The notes below the pieces were generated by a model. That model had not been told where the DNA came from and ran no database searches. It was given only the letters and a program-made list of their open reading frames with translations. Positions 54,402 to 63,701 of a DNA stretch of 64,000 nt are shown here, in pieces. The position numbers and the translations under genes are program-made. Source of the stretch: Streptomyces bacillaris (lineage in GTDB: Bacteria; Actinomycetota; Actinomycetes; Streptomycetales; Streptomycetaceae); contig NZ_CP029378.1 of assembly GCF_003268675.1 (NCBI RefSeq), positions 7,750,001-7,814,000 on the forward strand, in the 5' to 3' direction. Numbering within the stretch: the stretch's first letter is position 1; the number at the start of each line of letters is the position of its first letter.

Positions 54402-54439
54402 CTGAACGGACGCGAGGCGCAGGTGCCCCCCGCGAAGTG

Positions 54440-54640
54440 CGGGAGCGCCGAGTTGCCTGAAGAGCCGGTGAGGATGTCGTGGCGAGGCGGTGCCAGACCA
54501 CGTGCGGTGTGTACTGGGACCGCGTTCGGGCCCATACGACGTGCTGCTCGGTCAATCGGCAACGGTGGTATTGACCGTGCCGCACGGGACCAGCACGCTC
54601 CCCCGCCGGGCAGCTCGTAGTGCATGGTCGTCCAGAACCT
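54440..54640 (-). pseudogene. degenerate relic of the relaxase-neighbour small gene
   Basis: Pieces in two frames, RTRSQYTPHVVWHRLA and then PRHDILTGSSG, match the end of the 56321 protein (GTPHVIWRRIGTHDILTG). Earlier parts are unrecognisable. It is a third copy of this gene family in the window. Confidence 0.5.
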
Positions 54641-54719
54641 CTTGTGATGTGCGTTTGGCCTGCGCGGTCCCGGGGCTCAAGGGAAGAATCAGGGCGCACG
54701 CATCGACGATCAACTTGGG

Positions 54720-55944
54720 GTGTCTGTGTCCACATCACTACTCAAAGGTCAGAACACCGTTCTGAGCGCCGCGCCGGTTTCGTTCACGGTGAAGTCGACG
54801 GGACTGGCTGTGGACGTGTCGGCGCTGCTCCTGGGCGCCGGGGGCAAGGTCCGCGGCGACGATGATCTGGTGTTCTACAACCATCCCCAGCACGACGGGG
54901 TGAGCATCTCAGGGAACACAGTCACGGCAGATCTCAACCGATTGCCGGCCGACGTCGCCACGGTCGCTGTGGTCGTCAGCGTCGACCCTCAGCAGCCGGG
55001 AGCCGTTTTTACCACGGCACCACACCTGACCATCACCCAGCCGGGCACGCAGGCGAAGACGTTCATCGCCCCGGACTTCACCGTCAAGGAGACGGTGGTG
55101 GTCCTCGCCGAGCTCTACCGGCGAGGCGACGAATGGAAGGCACGCGCCGTGGGCCAGGGCTACGCATCCGGCCTGGCCGGTCTGGCGACCGACTACGGCG
55201 TTGATATCGACGACCCCGGAACCCAGCCGCCCGGCCCGCTGCTGCCCCCACAGACGCGGTCCGCAGCCACGGACGCGGCGGTGAACCTGACCAAGGTGGA
55301 GCGTCAGGCACCCGCCCTTCTGGAGCCGGCCCGGCAGGCCAGCCAGGCCCTCGTGCGGACCGGACTCGAGGGACGCCGCGCTGCGGTCTATCTGGTTCTG
55401 GACCACGACTGGCACATGGAGGAGCTGTACGAGTCATTCGCCGTTCAGGCATTCGCCGAGCGGGTTCTGGCCCTCTCCGCCAACCTGGACGACGGGAACG
55501 GTGCCCGTGATCTTCTCGAGCGGCAGGGAACCGTTCCTCGAAGAGATCCGGCTCGACAACTACCGAGGCCGCATCGGCCAGCTCCACACCCAGGTTGACT
55601 GGGGATGGGGCAACGTCGCCGACGCCATGCGCCGCGCTGTCAGCCACTACCAGGAATCCGCAGCCGCTGATCCCGCTTTCGTGGTCATCCAGGTCGGCGA
55701 CGAACCATGGGACAAGGCGGAAGTCCGCGCCCTGTTGCAGAACTCCGCCGCTCTGGGAGTTTTCTGGCTTTTTGTCGGCTTCGGCCGGGGCAAGCTCGCT
55801 TTCTACAAGAACCTCAACGCCTCCGCATCCGCCACCTTCAACAACGTTGCCTTCTACGACGCCAGCAAGAACCCCGGCTCTGTACCCGGCGAGCAGTTCT
55901 ACAACGGCCTCGTCGACGCTTTCTCAACCTGGATGAAGCGGTAA
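54720..55944 (+). pseudogene. TerD-VWA (TerF-like) stress protein, single-base frameshift
   Basis: The first frame (GTG 54720 or 54726) has a TerD domain: LLKGQNTVLSAAPVSFTVKS, GDDDLVFYNHPQHDGVSISG and VVVSVDPQQPGAVF. After a linker, the von Willebrand-type domain starts AAVYLVLDHDWHMEELYESF. At 55497-55498 an extra A (GACGGGAACGGTGCCC against expected GACGGGACGGTGCCC) shifts the frame; the second frame continues PVIFSSGREPFLEEIRLDNY to DAFSTWMKR. The MIDAS motif, normally DxSGSM, reads DHDWHM, so metal binding is doubtful. Such proteins belong to tellurite/stress-resistance ter loci; no other ter gene is nearby. Confidence 0.78.
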
Positions 55945-56320
55945 ACCAGCCACGCCCAGGGACCCAGCCCATGTACCGGTTGACCTCGCAGATTCCGGTC
56001 GCCCGATGGACCCTCTCGATGGCGCCCGTTCCCGGCCGGTGGACTTCACTCAGGGAGCGGCCACCCGGCATCGACCATGGGCTTGGTGGGTCCTGGGAAG
56101 CCGAGCGCTCCCGGAGGGCGCGCCAGTTTACCCGCCACTTCGATGTTCGTGCCGGTCCGGATAGCTCACATTTCCACTGTGACGTTCTGTCCCGCTCCGT
56201 CCAGGCGGGCTTACTGCGGCCGTGACCCCAAACCGGAGGATCGAGGGCCGGGGTCAGTGGGTGATGGGGTGAAGGAGCCACCAGCAGATCACGATGCCGA
56301 GCCTCCGGCTCCTCCAGTGA
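55945..56320. other. gap without supported gene
   Basis: About 375 bp between the TerD-VWA gene and the small leftward gene. No gene or repeat recognised. Confidence 0.4.
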
Positions 56321-56626
56321 TCACGGTCCGGTGAGGATGTCGTGGGTGCCGATGCGTCGCCAGATGACGTGCGGTGTGCCGGGTCGCACCTCGGTCCCGT
56401 ACTCGAACGTGGCGCGTCCTGCGGGGCCGGTCCCCATGGACCAGGTGAGTTCGTAGATGCGGGCTGCGCGTTGGACGCGCTTGACCCGTAACCCGGGGCG
56501 GAACTGGCGGCCGGTACGCAGGTCGTCGACGAAGGCTGCCACGGTCCGGCGGAACCGGCGGTGCTGGTCCGGGGTGAGGTGTTCCAGGTCGCGGGTGAAG
56601 CGGGGCAGCGTCTCGTAGGTCGGCAC
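56321..56626 (-). CDS. small relaxase-neighbour protein (intact copy)
   Basis: A 101-residue protein: helical N-terminal half (YETLPRFTRDLEHLTPDQHR, TVAAFVDDLRTGRQFRPGLR) and beta-type C-terminal half (RIYELTWSMGTGPAGRATFE, TPHVIWRRIGTHDILTG). This order (two helices then four strands, with Arg and His residues) resembles RelE/ParE-type toxins, but I cannot confirm it. GTG start with CGGAGGA upstream. A hairpin stands in its leader and the relaxase gene is divergent; the same layout recurs, truncated, at 38526. Confidence 0.65.
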   Translation of the reverse strand: MPTYETLPRFTRDLEHLTPDQHRRFRRTVAAFVDDLRTGRQFRPGLRVKRVQRAARIYELTWSMGTGPAGRATFEYGTEVRPGTPHVIWRRIGTHDILTGP

Positions 56627-56649
56627 GTCGGTCCTCCGGGCAGCAAGAA

Positions 56650-56670
56650 GCCCCCGGCGATGCCGGGGGC
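56650..56670 (-). promoter_or_regulatory. leader hairpin upstream of the intact small gene
   Basis: GCCCCCGGC-GAT-GCCGGGGGC, a perfect 9-bp stem with a 3-nt loop, followed on the minus strand by TTCTTGCTGCCCGGAGGA and the GTG start. Same position and core stem as the hairpin at 38734-38765. Confidence 0.6.
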
Positions 56671-56949
56671 GGCGGGTCCAACTCGGTTTGAAGGGGGTCG
56701 GTGACGTGGTGCTGGGACGGGGCGTCTTTGGCCCGTCGGTGGGGGAGCGGTGCGTAGGTGTACGCGTCGTGGCGATAGCGGCGCCTGCTGGAGGCTTTCG
56801 GGGCCGGTGAGGCGCATGTGACCGGGCGCCGCGCAGGAATTGCATGGCCTCGGAGGCACCCGCAGGGTGGGCGCGACGTTGTCGCCGGCGCCCGCTGTGC
56901 GGGATCGGCCGTGAAGTTCCGGTGAACTCTCCCGCCCCACGGGATCGCT

Positions 56950-56970
56950 CTTTTCTGCAGGTCAGAGCCG
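56950..56970 (+). promoter_or_regulatory. conserved pre-relaxase motif (copy 2)
   Basis: CTTTTCTGCAGGTCAGAGCCG lies 15 bases before the relaxase ATG, equivalent to 38968-38989. MobF relaxases often nick in an oriT just upstream of their own gene, so this is a candidate nic region; a promoter element is the alternative. Confidence 0.55.
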
Positions 56971-56985
56971 GTGTTCGCTGCCGGG

Positions 56986-58890
56986 ATGATCAGTGTTGCG
57001 AAGGTGCAGCGGCGGAATGCCTGGCGGTACTACGTGCGGGGGGTCGCGTTCGGGGACGGGCACCGTCCCGTCGGCCAGTCGTTGAAGGACGCCCAGGAGA
57101 TGGCCGGGCTCCCGCCCGGGGTGTGGAGAGGGCGCGGCCTGCCTGCGCTGGGCCTCACCGACGGGCAGGTGGTGACGGAACGGCAGATGAAGCTGCTGTT
57201 CGGCGAAGGCCGGCACCCGGACGCCGACCGTATGGAGCGCGAGCTCCTGGACGACGGCGTCGACCCGGCCACGGCCCGGCGGGCCACCGTCCTGGGTCAG
57301 CCGATCGAGGAGATCGAGCACCGCAAGCAGACCCCGCTGCTCGCCCTGGACTTCGTGTTCCGGCCGCAGGCGTCACTGGTCGTGCTGTGGGCGCTGGGAG
57401 ACGACCGGACGCGCCGGGTCATCGAGCAAGCGCACGAGCGGGCCGTCGCCACGACGCTGCGCTGGCTGGAGGATGAGGTCGCGCAGACCCGGTGGGCGTC
57501 CGGCCGGGGGCGCGCGAAGGCCCCGGCGTTGGTCGTTGCGGTGTTCCGGCACTACGACAACAGGAACGGGTTCCCGCTCTTGCACGAGCACTGTCTGATC
57601 GCCAACCGGGCGCAGCGCCCGGACGGCTCCTGGTACGCGCTGGACACGGCCCGGCTGTACAAGAACATCGTGGCCGCCGACACGCTGTACACCCTCACGA
57701 TGACCACCGAGGTGTGCGAGGAGCTCGGGCTGGCGACCGTGCCGAGGGAAGTGACGCCGGGCCTGCGCCCCGTGATGGAGATAGCCGGCGTCGACCAGGA
57801 GCTCATCGACTGGTCCTCCACCCGCCGCCGCCGGATCGAGGACGTCCTTAAGGGCGTCACCGACGACTACGTGAAGAAGCACGGCCGGCTGCCCGGCGAG
57901 CGCGCCCGCCATGGTCTGGCGTGGTGGGCGGCGCAGAAGACCCGCCCGGAGAAGAAATCCCCGCGCCCGCTGGACCAGCTGCTCGCGTGGTGGCGTGTCT
58001 CCGCGCTCCTGAAGTTCGGGCAACGGATGGTCGACGGGCTCCTCCAGCGGTGCCAGGCGGCCGGGGCGGCGATCCGGGCCCGGGTGGGCCCCTGGGTGGA
58101 CACCGCGCTCGCCGCGGTCGACGTCGCCGCGGTCGTCTTCACCGTGCGCGGAGTCTTCTACCGCCGCCACGTCCTGGCCGAAGCGCGCCGGCATCTGCTG
58201 GAGACCCTGCGCGGCCGCGCCTACGTGCCCGGCATCGACAGCTACATCGCCGACCGGGCTCTGGAGCGCTACAGCCGTCAGCTCACCGTGCCCCAGAAAG
58301 GCCGGCGGGCCCCGGCTGCGGACCAGCTCTCCTACACCGCCGAGTTCACCTCGCCCAGCCGCTGGTGGATCGCGGGCACCGATGGGAAGCTGCCCCGGGA
58401 GTCGACCCGGTACGAGCGGGCCAAGGTCGCCAGCCTCGCCCTGCAGAACGCGATCCGTACCGCCCTCACCGAACCGGCCGCACGGGAGGAAAAAGCCCCG
58501 GCCGCGACCGCGTCGGCCGCACCCCCTCCCATCGGCGACCACGAGCACGACCAGGCGGCGCCGCACGGTGTCGACCATCCTGGCCGGGCTGCCGCTCAGA
58601 CCCCGGCGCAGCGGGCCGCCGCCATCCAGGCCCACCAGCAGGCCGCGATGCCCCAGGAGTACCTGGAGGGCCGCACCACGGACCCCGCGACGTGGATCAC
58701 CTCGCCGCAGAACCTCGCCCACCTCGCCGCCCTCACCCGCGCAGCCGAGGCCCGCGGCCGCACGGTCGAAGAGCAGGCGGACCAGACCAAGCGCGCGCAC
58801 CAGGCGAAGCAGGCCCCGGCCGCCGACACACAGCAGCAGCACCACACGGCGCAGCCCGACCAGGGCAGGAGACCCGGCTCCGACCTGTGA
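56986..58890 (+). CDS. MobF-like (TrwC-type) conjugative relaxase without helicase domain
   Basis: A 634-residue protein. Tyr15/Tyr16 in WRYYVRG are candidate nicking residues. The metal-binding triad is His189, His200 and His202 in FRHYDNRNGFPLLHEH, the classic PxLHxH motif of TrwC relaxases. The C-terminal part is Ala/Gln-rich and low complexity (QAAMPQEYLEGRTTDPATW; HQAKQAPAADTQQQ) and shows no Walker motifs, so the helicase domain of full TraA/TraI proteins is absent. It would cut one strand at oriT and guide it during transfer or mobilisation. ATG at 56986; a GTG at 56971 is an alternative. Confidence 0.8.
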   Translation: MISVAKVQRRNAWRYYVRGVAFGDGHRPVGQSLKDAQEMAGLPPGVWRGRGLPALGLTDGQVVTERQMKLLFGEGRHPDADRMERELLDDGVDPATARRATVLGQPIEEIEHRKQTPLLALDFVFRPQASLVVLWALGDDRTRRVIEQAHERAVATTLRWLEDEVAQTRWASGRGRAKAPALVVAVFRHYDNRNGFPLLHEHCLIANRAQRPDGSWYALDTARLYKNIVAADTLYTLTMTTEVCEELGLATVPREVTPGLRPVMEIAGVDQELIDWSSTRRRRIEDVLKGVTDDYVKKHGRLPGERARHGLAWWAAQKTRPEKKSPRPLDQLLAWWRVSALLKFGQRMVDGLLQRCQAAGAAIRARVGPWVDTALAAVDVAAVVFTVRGVFYRRHVLAEARRHLLETLRGRAYVPGIDSYIADRALERYSRQLTVPQKGRRAPAADQLSYTAEFTSPSRWWIAGTDGKLPRESTRYERAKVASLALQNAIRTALTEPAAREEKAPAATASAAPPPIGDHEHDQAAPHGVDHPGRAAAQTPAQRAAAIQAHQQAAMPQEYLEGRTTDPATWITSPQNLAHLAALTRAAEARGRTVEEQADQTKRAHQAKQAPAADTQQQHHTAQPDQGRRPGSDL

Positions 58891-59645
58891 GGGGGGCCGG
58901 GCGGCGCGCGTCGGGCCGGAGTGGACTCCACCCTGATGTCCATAGGTGAGGGTGGAGCCCACCGTGATGTCACCGAGTGGGAGTGGGCCCCACTCCGGCG
59001 ATGCGCTGCATCGCGCGCACCGGCCCGCACCCCGCCGCGTGCCACCGCACCGACAGCGCGCAACGCGATGCGAATCACCGGACCGCACGGGTGGGAGTGG
59101 ACACCACACCACATCCGCCTGTTCCACCCGGTGCGCGTACGGAGGGTGACGGCGCATCGGGTGCGGTGCACTCGATGCGCCCCCCTTGACCAGGTGCGCC
59201 GCCGGGTTCCACCCAGCCCAGCGGGTGGGAAAGCAACCCTTGTCCAGCCACGAGTTCCCTGTGATCTTCGATGTTTCCCCTTGACCTCGTCAGCTACCTC
59301 TTCGCAGGAGGGACGCTTCAAGCCCCCGATGAACGGTGGTGGAGGGGAGACTTCTCCCTCCCGGCGCACCGCGCACCGTGACCGTCCGTGGGGTGGTGCG
59401 TGGCGCGATGGTGCCCCGCATCGCCGCATCGCGGTGCGTTCCACCGGGTGGAAGTGCGCGCCACCGTTTCCACCGGATGGACAGTGGAGGCCACTCGGTG
59501 CGCTCCACCGGGTGGGGGAGTGCGTTCCATCGTGCGCAACTCAGCGCACCGTGCGCGCGCCGGTCCGCACCCGCGCGCCACCGCCTGGGCCCCTCCGGCG
59601 GGCGTGGCGCGCGGTCAGCCCCACGTCAGCCTCTACGGTCCGCGC
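58891..59645. repeat. palindrome-rich non-coding locus downstream of relaxase
   Basis: A 755-bp region without a credible gene but dense in variants of one motif: CTCCACCC…GGGTGGAG (58926-58957), TTCCACCCGGTG (59122-59133), TTCCACCC…GGGTGGGAA (59207-59231), TTCCACCGGGTGGAA (59439-59453, perfect), TTCCACCGGATGGA (59468-59481) and CTCCACCGGGTGG (59503-59515). Interspersed are GCGATGCG/CGCATCGC and GGTGCGC/GCGCACC elements and a direct repeat CACC(C/G)TGATGTC (58930, 58961). This looks like an array of binding sites, for example a partition site, transfer locus or replication origin. Confidence 0.55.
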
Positions 59646-60066
59646 GTGGGACAGAACCCGGCACAGAAGGCCGCTCAGGCGGCACGTGGGCAGCAGCCGA
59701 AGAAGCGGCCCGGCAAGGCGCAGCGCGAAGCGATCAAGCGGGCGCAGGCGGCGAGGAAGAAGGCGGGCGGTGCGAAACCGGCCGTGAAGAAGACGGCGGC
59801 GAAGAAGGCGGTGTTGCTGCCGCGCGGGTCGCTGCGGGCCGCGTACGGAGGCACCTGCCCGGCCTGCTTCAAGGACTACGCCAAGGGCGAGGTCATCACG
59901 AAGGTGACCGAGGGCTGGGGGGTGCGCACCGCGGAGGCTGTCGGCGGCCGAGCGGGAGTTCGCCCGGAACAAGGCCCGGATCGAGAGCGGCGAGACGTTC
60001 CGGGGCCAGAAGCCCTCGGACTGGCGGCGCGGAGCTTCGCCCTCCAGTACGCGCCCCGCCCGCTGA
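59646..60066 (+). pseudogene. Lys/Ala-rich protein with Cys-pair motif, frameshifted
   Basis: Starts GTG-GQNPAQKAAQAARGQQPKKR, followed by KPAVKKTAAKKA: a histone-like basic tail of about 60 residues. Then RAAYGGTCPACFKDYAKGEV, a CxxC typical of a zinc site. Near 59935 the frame changes; the other frame continues RLSAAEREFARNKARIESGE to TFRGQKPSDWRRGA and a TGA at 60066. It may be a DNA-binding accessory of the mobile element. There is no ribosome binding site, so translation could be leaderless (TACGGT about 8 bases upstream). Confidence 0.55.
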
Positions 60067-60193
60067 GCCCGGCCTGCCGGTGTGGCGTCAGCCACGGACA
60101 AACCGGGAGGACAAGGGGCGGTCAAGGGACGTATCGGGCACCGGTGATGGTCGGGCGTCAGACCACGGTCAAGGGGTGACCTCGCACGGTGGC

Positions 60194-60227
60194 TCCGGCC
60201 CGTACACACTTCCGCGTACGGGCCGGA
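60194..60227. terminator. hairpin terminator
   Basis: TCCGGCCCGTAC … GTACGGGCCGGA: perfect 12-bp stem, 10-nt loop, downstream of the Lys/Ala-rich gene. Confidence 0.7.
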
Positions 60228-60273
60228 CCTGTCACCGATCCGGCTATGACGGCCGGAGAATCCCGAGGATCCG

Positions 60274-60792
60274 ATGACCGCCGCACCCGACCCGCACACC
60301 CGCCCGGCCCCGGCGCACCCCGCTGCGACTGCGAGCCCCGCTGCGAGCCCTGCGGCAAGCCCCACATCCAGCCCCGCATCCAGCCCCGCAGCAACTGGCC
60401 GCCGCCTGAGCGTCGTCGCTGATCAGGCCCCTGATTCACCGGCTCCGGCCGGTTGCAACTCCTCTTCTCCATGTACGGATGTACGGGGAGAAGCGTCCCG
60501 GCCCGGGAAGAAGACGGTGGCGAAGGTCGGCGCGGACCTCCGCGGCGAGGTCCTGCTCATCCTTGCTCAGTTGCGCCTGGCCACACCCCGCCAGCTCAAG
60601 GCGCTGCTGCTGCCGCACCAGCAGGACACCGACCACGTACGCCGGGCGCTGCGCAACCTTCTGGAGGAGTCCCCGGCTCTGGTCGGCCGGACCCACCGCG
60701 CCCAGCAGAGCTACTGGCACTGCACCCCGGCCGGTCTCGCCGAAGCCGCAGCCTCCGGTGGCCAACCGACACTATCCGCTGGCCTGCGCTGA
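60274..60792 (+). pseudogene. replication-relaxation-type protein, truncated
   Basis: A 172-codon frame. After a low-complexity Pro/Ala/Ser N-terminus, the segment LILAQLRLATPRQLKALLLP, then TDHVRRALRNLLEESPALVG and QQSYWHCTPAGLAEAA is the winged-helix start of the replication-relaxation family found on actinobacterial plasmids and integrative elements. Homology stops at about residue 160 and the C-terminal two thirds are missing. Confidence 0.6.
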
Positions 60793-61350
60793 TGGGTCCT
60801 TCTGAAGGTGATCGTTCCCCGCCGTAGCAAGATCAGTTCCCAGACGTCGTGGTAGCCGGTGTGCGCGGCGTTGAGCTCTTCGCGTCCGTGCTGCTCGCGA
60901 GAGGTTTCTCTGTACCCGTCTCGCTGCCTCACGCTCGCCCTTTCGTGCGGGGAACCCGATCTACAGATCTACTCGCTTTGATGGGGTGGCACCGGGGTGC
61001 CCGCGGCATCGGGCACTCGTCGGTCAGTTCGAAGCGTGGCGGTCGACGCGGGCGACTCAGGGAGTTGCGGCACGGCAGGGCCTGCCGTCTGCGGCCTCGG
61101 CCCGCCGCTCAGCCTTCTACCGGCATTGGGAGGGTGCGGCGTTGACCCTCAGGTGCTTCACAGGAGGAGCCCGCGACGATGCTGCCCTGTGGGCACATCG
61201 ATGCGGGAGGTTTGGGCTGTTCGGGTGGTATCTGGACGCATGGCCCATCCTGCCGGGTTCTGGCGCCGAACTGCTTCCGTACATCCATCCCACAGGGGTT
61301 CGCGGGCTTCGGCGTGCCGCCCCGGCGGCGTCGGCCGCCATGATCGGGAG
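60793..61350. other. gap between element remnant and MMPL gene
   Basis: About 560 bp; open frames are present on the plus strand but none is protein-like. Probably the border of the mobile element. Confidence 0.35.
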
Positions 61351-63428
61351 GTGGCCGTCGTCGTGCGGAGGTTTACCCGGGCAGGGTCGCTGGCCGTGCT
61401 TCTGTTATGGCTGGTCTTGGCCATCGCTACCGGCCCCTACACCGTTCGTCTGGGGGAGGTGGCACGGGCCGGTCCGGAGGTGCGGCTGCCCGCCGGTGCG
61501 GAGTCCGAGCAGGTGGCCCGCGTGCTCAACCCGTCCGGCGTGGCCGAGCCATTGCCCCTGGCCGTGGTCTGGGTCCCCCGTCAGGAGGGTGAGCGGATCA
61601 CGCCGGGCCAGGAGGCTGCGGCACGTGAGGTCACTGCCCGTCTTGCCGGTCCGTCTCTCGTTCCGGTTCTCGCCGAGGACGGCCGGGCCCTGATTGTCGT
61701 GGTCCCCGGGGGCCTGCCGATCTGCGCGACCGGGTCGCTAGCGTCAGGGAGGCGGCTGCGTCGGTCAGTGGAACGACTGTGCACCTGGCGGGTCCCGCAG
61801 CCGCCCAGGTGGACCTGGATGATGCTTTCGCGAAGATCGACGGGACGCTTCTGGCCGTTGCTCTGGGCGGAGTCCTGGTGATTCTTCTGCTCGTCTACCG
61901 CAGCGTGCTGATGCCGCTGCTCGTGATCGCGGGCGCGCTGCTGGCCCTGGCAGCAGCATGTGCTGCCCTGTACGCCTTGGCTCGGTGGGGCCTGTTGCCG
62001 ATCGACGGCCAGACTCAGGGAATCGTGTTCGTGCTGGTCGTGGGAGCGAGTACCGACTACGCGCTGCTGCTGGCTGCGCGCCACCGCGAAGAACTCGCCG
62101 GGCAGCCGGACGCCGCTGCGGCGATGGCCGCGGCGTGCCGGGCCACCGCACCACCGGTCCTGGCCAGCGCCGGCATCATCGCCTGCGCCATGATGACCCT
62201 CACCCTCAGCGACCTGCCCGCCGAACGGGCACTGGGTCCGGCTGTGGCGATCGCCATGGTTTGCTGCGCCGCCGTGTCGCTGACCTTCCTCCCGGCGCTT
62301 TTGGTCCTGTGCGGCCCGCGGACGCTGCGGCCCCCTACCGGGCGGGAAACCGGGAGCCGTTGGACGGCCACTGCTCGTACGCTCGCGCATCGCCCCCGCC
62401 GCGTATGGGTGGGCAGCCTTCTGCTGCTGGCCGCGGGAGCGGCCTGCGCACCACTCCTCGCGTCGAGCGGCGTTCCCCTGCACCAGGCCCTGCCGGCCGG
62501 TGCGCCCTCCGTGGCCGGGCACGAGGTCCTCACCCGCCACTTTCCAGCCGGAACAGCGAGCCCTCTGACCATTGTGGCCCCTGCTTCCGGGGCCTCCGGC
62601 GTACGCAACCAGGTTGCGGCGACTCCCGGCGTGGCGTCCTCCGTCATTGTCCCGTCCGGAGCGGAGGGCAGGGTGCTGGTCCTGGCAACGCTGAGCGACA
62701 CACCGGACAGCGCCCGCGCCCGTGAGACGGTGACCCGGCTCCGGGCCTCCCTGGCCGGTACAGGGGTACTGGTCGGCGGGCAGAGCGCGCAGCACGCGGA
62801 CCTCCAGGAGGCATCCGTGCGTGGCCAACGGCTGATCACACCGTTGGTGCTCCTCGTGGTCCTGGTCCTGCTGGTCCTGTTAGTGCGCTGTGTGCTGCTG
62901 CCGTTGCTTCTGGTCGCGGCGGCCTGGGCCAGTCTGTTCACCGCCTTCGGCACAGCGGCGCTTGTCTTCCGGCTGGTTACCGGCGCCAGCGTGACCGAGC
63001 CCGCGGTGATGCTGTTCTCCTTCGTCTTCCTTGTCGCGCTCGGAGTGGACTACAACATCTTCCTCGTCCACCGGATCCGCAGCGAGGCAGTACGGCACGG
63101 CACGGCTGCCGGGGTGCGTAGGGGGCTTGAGACCACCAGCGGGGTCATCTCCGCCGCCGGGCTCATCCTGGCCGCCACCTTCGCCACCCTGACGGTCATG
63201 CCCCTGCTGTACCTCGCCCAGATCGGCTGCATCGTCGCCATCGGCGTCCTGATCGACACCCTCCTCGTACGCCTCTTCCTCGTGCCGGCCCTCATCCTCG
63301 ATCTCGGGCACCGCACCTGGTGGCCGACGCTCCTCCCAGGCGACCGGCCCCGAACCGGTACCACTGCCGCCTCGGCCCCGCACCCTGGCGACCAGGGCCG
63401 CCCTGCGGTCTCCAGACCTACGTCCTGA
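61351..63428 (+). pseudogene. MMPL/RND-family transporter, frameshifted
   Basis: Two plus-strand frames make one gene. The first (GTG 61351 or 61363) has the N-terminal TM1 LAVLLLWLVLAIA and the periplasmic domain to VLAEDGRALIVVVP. Around 61702-61718, in a CCCCGGGGGCC run, the frame shifts; the second continues DLRDRVASVREAA (read upstream of 61779) and the membrane core: GTLLAVALGGVLVILLLVYR, GASTDYALLLAARHREE, a second half with VALGVDYNIFLVHRIRSE and a final TVMPLLYLAQIGCIVAIGVL. MMPL proteins export lipids, siderophores or drugs using the proton gradient. Nearby regulator not visible. Confidence 0.8.
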
Positions 63429-63701
63429 ACGCAGGCCAGGCGACAGGGCTCAGTTCCCAGGGAGCCGGTCATGGACGCCGACTGCCGCATGCCGCGCGGG
63501 AGCAGCCTCGTGCGGTGAAGTGTCTGTGCGTTCTAGGAGAACGACGAGTCCCGCTGGAAGTGTCCCCGCACTGGTGGTCTGGAGCGCGTCGTGTGCCGGC
63601 CCGGAACAGGCGCCTGCTGGTCTCGGCCGTGATCGGCGGCGCTGGTGCGCATTACCTGTCTGGGGTCCGAGGGCTTTTCGTCCCGGTACTTCGCTGCTGG
63701 T

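Noticed and set aside
58891..59645. Telomere of a linear replicon
   Set aside because: Dense palindromes recall Streptomyces telomeres, but genes continue on both sides and no terminal sequence end is present.
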